From NCBI GenBank assembly GCA_020636215.1, contig JACJYG010000007.1, positions 186,001 to 250,000 of the forward strand: DNA of 64,000 nt, read 5' to 3'. A program made the translations under genes and the position numbers. The DNA comes from Lewinellaceae bacterium (GTDB taxonomy: Bacteria > Bacteroidota > Bacteroidia > Chitinophagales > Saprospiraceae). The first letter of the stretch is position 1. Every line of letters starts with the position of its first letter. Below, one piece after another: positions 59,953 through 64,000 of the stretch. The notes under the pieces are model-generated. The model was given only the letters and a program-made list of their open reading frames with translations, did no database searches and had not been told where the DNA came from.

Positions 59953-60060
59953 TCAGAGCGGATAATTTTTTACTGTCAACCAAATCAGAAGGATAAAGGC
60001 GGCCAATACCAGCCAGAACCGTATATCTCCATATACGGACGTAGTTTTCTCGTGGATCAT
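59953..60060 (-). CDS. Small single-helix membrane protein, 35 residues
   Basis: This short gene encodes MIHEKTTSVYGDIRFWLVLA, then AFILLIWLTVKNYPL: a polar N-terminus, one membrane helix and a basic C-terminal flank. It has a minus-strand -7 element TAACTTTG at 60100-60107 and a leader of about 33 bases, so it looks expressed. No family was recognised. It lies 16 bases from the nadC stop codon on the opposite strand. Confidence 0.5.
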   Translation of the reverse strand: MIHEKTTSVYGDIRFWLVLAAFILLIWLTVKNYPL

Positions 60061-60099
60061 GATAGCATATTTGTCTTCTTTGAAATGGATGGCATCAAA

Positions 60100-60107
60100 C
60101 AAAGTTA
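60100..60107 (-). promoter_or_regulatory. Promoter -7 element of the small membrane-protein gene
   Basis: Minus-strand TAACTTTG matches TAnnTTTG, and a TTG triplet lies about 20 bases upstream. The expected start point is 33 bases before the ATG. Confidence 0.5.
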
Positions 60108-60260
60108 TTGTCCCAATGCCTCAACAATTAGCATTTAGGCAAAAAGGATGCCATAGCATTTTTTTGTAATATCTCGGAAAAATCGCAAGTGTGTAAACGG
60201 ATACACTCAACCCTATGATGTTACGGCACATCCGGCCCACAAGCCCCACAAACCCTACAA

Positions 60261-60476
60261 GACGTTCCGGCCTTCCGGCCTTCCGACCTTCCGACCTTCA
60301 GACGTTCCGACGTTCAGACCTTCCGACCTTCCGACCTTTCGACGTTCCGACCTTCCAACCTTCCGACGTTTAGACCTTCCGACGTTCCGACCTTCCGACG
60401 TTCCGACCTTCCGACGTTTAGACGTTCCGACGTTTAGACGTTCCGACGTTTAGACGTTCCGACCTTCAGACCTTCC
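60261..60476. repeat. 27-unit 8-bp tandem repeat overlapping the pyrD 3' end
   Basis: Twenty-seven contiguous units of consensus GAC(C/G)TT(C/T)(C/A) run without a gap. Units 14 to 25 alternate between GACGTTTA, GACGTTCC and GACCTTCC. The last 43 bases of the array lie inside pyrD and encode its final residues and stop codon. Confidence 0.9.
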
Positions 60477-61504
60477 CTGATAAGCGCCCGGTTGATGCGT
60501 TTCACAAGGGCTGGCCCCTGGTAGACCAGGCCTGTATAAATCTGCACCAGGCAGGCGCCGGCTCTGAATTTTTCGATGGCATCCTCCGGGCTGGCAATGC
60601 CTCCGACCCCGATGATGGGGACTTTCCCTTCAGATTTTTCATGCAAATAGCGGATGACCTCCGTCGACCTGTTTTTCAGGGGGCGCCCGCTCAATCCGCC
60701 GGCGCCGATCGTTTCAATGCGGTGCGGTTTTTCCTGCAGCCCTTCCCGAGCGATCGTGGTATTGGTGGCAATGAGGCCATCGATCCCGGTTTGGGATACG
60801 ATATCAAGGATGTCATCCAGTTGGCTATCTGTCAGGTCGGGAGCGATTTTCAGGAGTAGAGGTTTGGGGTGTTTTTTTTGTTGGTTGAGATTTTGGAGAT
60901 GGGCCAAAAGGCGGGAGAGGGGTTCCTTTTCCTGTAATTCGCGAAGGTTTGGGGTATTGGGAGAACTGACGTTGACGACGAAGTAGTCGACGTAGGGGAA
61001 AAGAGCCTCAAAGCAGAGGGCGTAGTCATCGGCGGCCTGTTCGTTGGGAGTGGCCTTATTTTTCCCGATGTTACCGCCAATAACCAGGCCTTTGGGCTTT
61101 TCCTGCTTCAGGCGGGCCACCAGTGCGTCTACCCCTTCATTATTAAAGCCCATGCGGTTGATCAGGGCTTCATCCTGAGGAAGCCGGAATAGCCGGGGCA
61201 GTGGGTTGCCCGCCTGGCCCTTGGGGGTTACGGTTCCGATCTCGATAAAGCCAAAACCCAGGCTTGACATGGCCCGGAAATGTTTGCCATCTTTATCGAA
61301 GCCGGCCGCCAGGCCAATGGGGTTTTCAAAGGTAAGCCCAAGCAGTTCGCGGCGCAGGGAAGGGTGCCGGGTTTGGAAAATGGCCCGGAAAAAGTATCCA
61401 AGGCCTGGAATGGAGAGGGTTGCTTTCAACAAAAACAGCGTAAGGTGGTGCGCCTTTTCAGGTTGAAGCAGAAAAAACAAGGGTTTGAGTAAAGATCGGT
61501 ACAC
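60434..61504 (-). CDS. pyrD: Dihydroorotate dehydrogenase (quinone)
   Basis: PyrD oxidises dihydroorotate to orotate in pyrimidine synthesis and reduces quinone at the membrane (class 2). The 356-residue protein has an N-terminal helical membrane-contact region, then FENPIGLAAGFDKDGKHFRA, FIEIGTVTPKGQAGNPLPRL, the catalytic serine region FVVNVSSPNTPNLRELQ, LLLKIAPDL and the FMN site IIGVGGIASPEDA. The C-terminal tail EGLKVGTSKRRNV comes from an intruding tandem repeat and should be nonessential. Confidence 0.94.
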   Translation of the reverse strand: MYRSLLKPLFFLLQPEKAHHLTLFLLKATLSIPGLGYFFRAIFQTRHPSLRRELLGLTFENPIGLAAGFDKDGKHFRAMSSLGFGFIEIGTVTPKGQAGNPLPRLFRLPQDEALINRMGFNNEGVDALVARLKQEKPKGLVIGGNIGKNKATPNEQAADDYALCFEALFPYVDYFVVNVSSPNTPNLRELQEKEPLSRLLAHLQNLNQQKKHPKPLLLKIAPDLTDSQLDDILDIVSQTGIDGLIATNTTIAREGLQEKPHRIETIGAGGLSGRPLKNRSTEVIRYLHEKSEGKVPIIGVGGIASPEDAIEKFRAGACLVQIYTGLVYQGPALVKRINRALIREGLKVGTSKRRNV

Positions 61505-61611
61505 GACTTTTTAAAGGCTAAGGTAGTAATTGTTGGCTGCTTATTGGGCAAGCTTGCCCATGGATATCGGGCGGCTCTGTGTCGTTGGCAGGAATGCAAT
61601 GAGCTGTGTTG

Positions 61612-61648
61612 AAAAAAAAAGGCCAGGTAAGTTGGTGCCTACCCAGCC
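61612..61648 (-). terminator. Terminator of the OmpR-type two-component operon
   Basis: On the minus strand GGCTGGGTAGG and CTTACCTGGCC form a stem with internal mismatches, followed by a run of nine T. It lies about 165 bases beyond the response-regulator stop codon; the rest of the spacer 61505-61812 holds no gene and should include the pyrD promoter. Confidence 0.65.
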
Positions 61649-61812
61649 GGAATCATAATCCCAAAAACTAATTTTATGTATAGCCCGCTAAAGAGGGCGT
61701 TACAGTCCACATATAATTCAAAGACAAATATACTTAATTGTGGTTTTAATGCAAATCAATTTTCACTTAAGCGCTATAAAAATATAAAAAAAATGCTAAA
61801 ACCGGCAAATGT

Positions 61813-62535
61813 TCAGGCTTCTTCTTCCGCTTTGACCAGAAGTTGGAAACCATTTCCGTGGATATTGACGATCTCGATGTTTTCATCCATTTTGAGGTAT
61901 TTGCGCAGCTTAGTGACGAAAACATCCATAGAGCGGGCGGTAAAGTAGTTGTCTTCCCCCCAGATTTTAGTCAGTGCCTCAGATCGGGGCAGGATATCAT
62001 TTTTATACATGGCGAACATGCGCAACAGCTGTGCTTCCTTGGGGGAGAGTTTGTATTTCTCCTCGTTTGGGCCATCGATATCAAACGTCAGGATGCGAAG
62101 AGGGTAGTTGAAGTGATATTTGCCGATGTTGAATTCCTTGACATCTTCTCTGGGGTCGGCTTTTGACAAGCTTCGCTTTAGGATAGCCTGAATGCGGTAG
62201 AGTAATTCCTCAGAATTGAAAGGTTTGGTGATATAGTCATCTGCTCCGATCTTAAATCCTTGAAGGACATCATCTTTCATGGCTTTAGCGGTCAGGAAGA
62301 TGATGGGCATTGTCTGGTCTTGTTCACGGATTTCTTTAGCCAGGGTGAAGCCATCTTTTTTGGGCATCATAACGTCAAAGATGCAGAGGTCAAATTCCCC
62401 TTTTTTATAGCTTTCCAGGCCCTGGATACCATCTGTAGCTAAAGTTACTTCATAATCGTGCATTTCCAGGTAAGACCTCAGAACATCACCGAAATTCTGA
62501 TCATCTTCTACCAGGAGGATTTTATTATTTGTCAT
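61813..62535 (-). CDS. OmpR-family response regulator (RprY-like)
   Basis: The 240-residue protein has a receiver domain (ILLVEDDQ with Asp11 and Asp12, phosphoacceptor Asp54 in LCIFDVMMPKKDG, Lys in DDYITKPF). Its C-terminal winged helix binds DNA (YKLSPKEAQLLRMFAMYKND, then ARSMDVFVTKLRKYLKMDEN). The sequence is close to the RprY/RprX type of Bacteroidota regulators. It is encoded 29 bases downstream of its kinase. Confidence 0.93.
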   Translation of the reverse strand: MTNNKILLVEDDQNFGDVLRSYLEMHDYEVTLATDGIQGLESYKKGEFDLCIFDVMMPKKDGFTLAKEIREQDQTMPIIFLTAKAMKDDVLQGFKIGADDYITKPFNSEELLYRIQAILKRSLSKADPREDVKEFNIGKYHFNYPLRILTFDIDGPNEEKYKLSPKEAQLLRMFAMYKNDILPRSEALTKIWGEDNYFTARSMDVFVTKLRKYLKMDENIEIVNIHGNGFQLLVKAEEEA

Positions 62536-62564
62536 ATTCCGTTGGTTATTTTCTTTTACTGGAG

Positions 62565-64000
62565 TTATTGTTTAAACGGAAAGAACAGGATAAAACTACT
62601 GCCCTTGCCCAATTCACTTCTCACGTCGATCTGCCCTTTGTGGGCTGTCATCATTGCCTTGACATAACTCAGGCCCAGTCCGAAGCCTTTTACGTCATGC
62701 AGGTTGCCAGTGTGTACGCGGTAGAATTTATCGAAAATGTGTTTGCGCTGTTCTTTGTTCATTCCGATACCCTGGTCGGCCACTTCTACCTCCACGCCAT
62801 TGGGTGCGTTTCGGGTGTGCACCGTGATGGCGGGCTTATCGGGTGAATATTTGTTGGCGTTATCCAGCAGGTTATTGATGATATTGGAAATATGGGTGCT
62901 ATCGCCTTCCACAATCGGGTTATCTGCTTCCAGGACGGCCGTTGCCGTACCTTCTTTCTTTTCCACTTGCAGGTTGATGTTTTCCAGGGCAGAAATGATG
63001 ACATCGTGCAGGTTGACCTCAGAGGATTTCAGGGAAAAGTCACGCTTATCGATCAACGCCATCTGCAAAACTTTCTCCACCTGACTATTCATACGTTTAT
63101 TTTCCTGTTTTATTATGTTGGCGAAGCGCCGGAGCTTTTCTGAATTGCCGGCAATAATAGGGCTGGTGATGGAATCGGCGGCCAGGGAGATGGTCGCGAT
63201 AGGGGTCTTAAATTCGTGGGTCATGTTGTTGATGAAGTCGGTCTTCATCTCTGATAATTTTTTTTGCCGGAATATTACATGGATAGTATAGGCAAAAGAA
63301 AACAGGATAATTGTCGTAAAGAAGATAGATCCCAGGAAATTTAGCCAAAGGGATCGCCAGACAAAGCTGGTGCGGGCCGGGAAGTGGATCATGAGCAGGC
63401 CCGGCGAGGGCATATCTTCGGGGAAGAGGTCCACTTTATAGCGGGAGTTGTAGATGTTGCGGTAGCCCGGCAGGATTTCTTTGGGCTGGGCGTCTTCCAC
63501 AACATAATGCCCATCAACGATGATGAAGCTTTTCTTTTCGCGGGAAAAAACCCCGTAGTTGAAATCGGTATCAATACCACGATTGCCCAATTCCTGTTTC
63601 AGCACCCCGTTGATGTGTTGCAGCTTGATTCTTTGTTCAAGCGGGAATTCCCGGGTATTCTGCTGGAAGTATACCATCAGAGAGCGGTAGGTATTGTCTT
63701 TTCGCGCCATGCACTGGGAGCAGGTGCAGGGATTGGCGAATTCAGCCATGAGTTCGTCCAGCAAGGAGCTGTGGCTGAGTTTGGGAGATAACATGGGCCG
63801 CCCGTCTTCACCCGAATAATCCAGTGTGAATTCGGGTTTGCCCTCCCCGGTATTGTCGTGTTCTTCGTAATAGGCCGTTACGAAGCCGTTAATGGAATGC
63901 TGAAAAACCTCCCGGTTTTCCTCGGCTTCCAGGCGGCGTACAACAGTATTGAGGGCGGCAAAAACGTTTTTTTCGAAACGCTCTTCATTGACTTTGACGG
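62565..64000 (-). CDS. OmpR-partner sensor histidine kinase, 5' end beyond the window
   Basis: The reading frame is open to the window end, so about 478 residues are seen and the N-terminus, including the first membrane helix, is missing. The visible periplasmic domain has a Cys cluster PCTCSQCMAR. One membrane helix (FLGSIFFTTIILFSFAYTIH) leads to the H-box FINNMTHEFKTPIATI, the N-box NIINNLLDNANKYSPD, the G1-box VADQGIGMNKEQ and the G2-box GFGLGLSYVKAMM. It should autophosphorylate and transfer to the regulator at 61813. Confidence 0.92.
   Translation of the reverse strand, partial: VKVNEERFEKNVFAALNTVVRRLEAEENREVFQHSINGFVTAYYEEHDNTGEGKPEFTLDYSGEDGRPMLSPKLSHSSLLDELMAEFANPCTCSQCMARKDNTYRSLMVYFQQNTREFPLEQRIKLQHINGVLKQELGNRGIDTDFNYGVFSREKKSFIIVDGHYVVEDAQPKEILPGYRNIYNSRYKVDLFPEDMPSPGLLMIHFPARTSFVWRSLWLNFLGSIFFTTIILFSFAYTIHVIFRQKKLSEMKTDFINNMTHEFKTPIATISLAADSITSPIIAGNSEKLRRFANIIKQENKRMNSQVEKVLQMALIDKRDFSLKSSEVNLHDVIISALENINLQVEKKEGTATAVLEADNPIVEGDSTHISNIINNLLDNANKYSPDKPAITVHTRNAPNGVEVEVADQGIGMNKEQRKHIFDKFYRVHTGNLHDVKGFGLGLSYVKAMMTAHKGQIDVRSELGKGSSFILFFPFKQ

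Larger units (their letters stand above)
59937..60433. other. nadC-pyrD intergenic region
   Basis: It holds the small membrane-protein gene with its promoter (59953-60107), about 150 bases without recognised features, and the start of the 27-unit 8-bp tandem array at 60261. Confidence 0.6.

Noticed and set aside
60261..60476. 8-bp array considered as a CRISPR or replication iteron array
   Set aside because: Units are contiguous, too short for CRISPR repeats and lie next to no replication initiator gene.
1..64000. tRNA, rRNA, complete insertion sequence, prophage, plasmid origin
   Set aside because: No cloverleaf, rRNA segment, transposase, integrase, phage structural gene or replication initiator was seen on either strand.

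Overview
The window reads as a chromosome segment of a Bacteroidota bacterium, most likely of the Saprospiria/Saprospiraceae group (taxonomic inference, not tested). The evidence is the set of type IX secretion and gliding genes (gldM, gldN, gldB, a PorP/SprF porin, PorX), two secreted proteins with C-terminal T9SS sorting domains, and Bacteroidota-style promoters (TAnnTTTG at about -7, often with TTG near -33). No rRNA, tRNA, complete insertion sequence, prophage or CRISPR array was found.

Layout. 0.1-2.3 kb: rpsT, then paaE and a TetR regulator (paaR-like). 2.4-7.7 kb (minus strand): a Pif1-type helicase with HRDC and HTH tail, a 164-bp palindromic element, two tandem Uma2-type genes (one frameshifted), and a strongly diverged SecY paralogue. 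7.7-21 kb (minus strand): secreted and outer-membrane proteins, a NarL-type two-component system with a propeller-type sensor, and a large FG-GAP/T9SS protein. 21.3-23.8 kb: paaABC, the ring epoxidase of aerobic phenylacetate degradation, with repeats in every spacer. 24-28.7 kb: a trypsin-like protease fusion, a PorP/SprF porin, a bactofilin, two AtpZ/AtpI-like membrane proteins and a biotin carboxyl carrier. 28.7-38.3 kb (minus strand): DsbD and a stand-alone nDsbD domain, purQ, a DUF6427 protein, a hydrolase, an MFS exporter and an HD hydrolase. 38.5-47.8 kb: porX, tatC1, gldMN, a Na/Ca exchanger and a T9SS cargo protein. 48-54.4 kb: small outer-membrane and secreted proteins, a five-gene regulator/membrane operon and a DUF937 protein. 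54.5-64 kb: tatA-tatC2, a 2-oxoglutarate oxygenase, gldB, a beta-barrel protein, nadC, pyrD and an OmpR-type two-component pair whose kinase runs off the window end.

Links between genes. The 16-bp palindromes at the paaE and paaA promoters, 21 kb apart, match each other and probably bind the TetR protein encoded after paaE. A 58-bp promoter module is shared by two secreted-protein loci that flank the NarL-type system. A 25-bp operator occurs twice in the operon of the winged-helix regulator at 52.2 kb. GldM/N, PorX, PorP/SprF, GldB, the two TatC proteins, DsbD and the second SecY all concern envelope export.

The observations most worth checking are the orphan SecY paralogue, the PurQ whose catalytic cysteine codon reads glycine, the paa regulon, the palindromic elements, the operator pair, and two genes under 60 codons that are supported by coupling or by a promoter.
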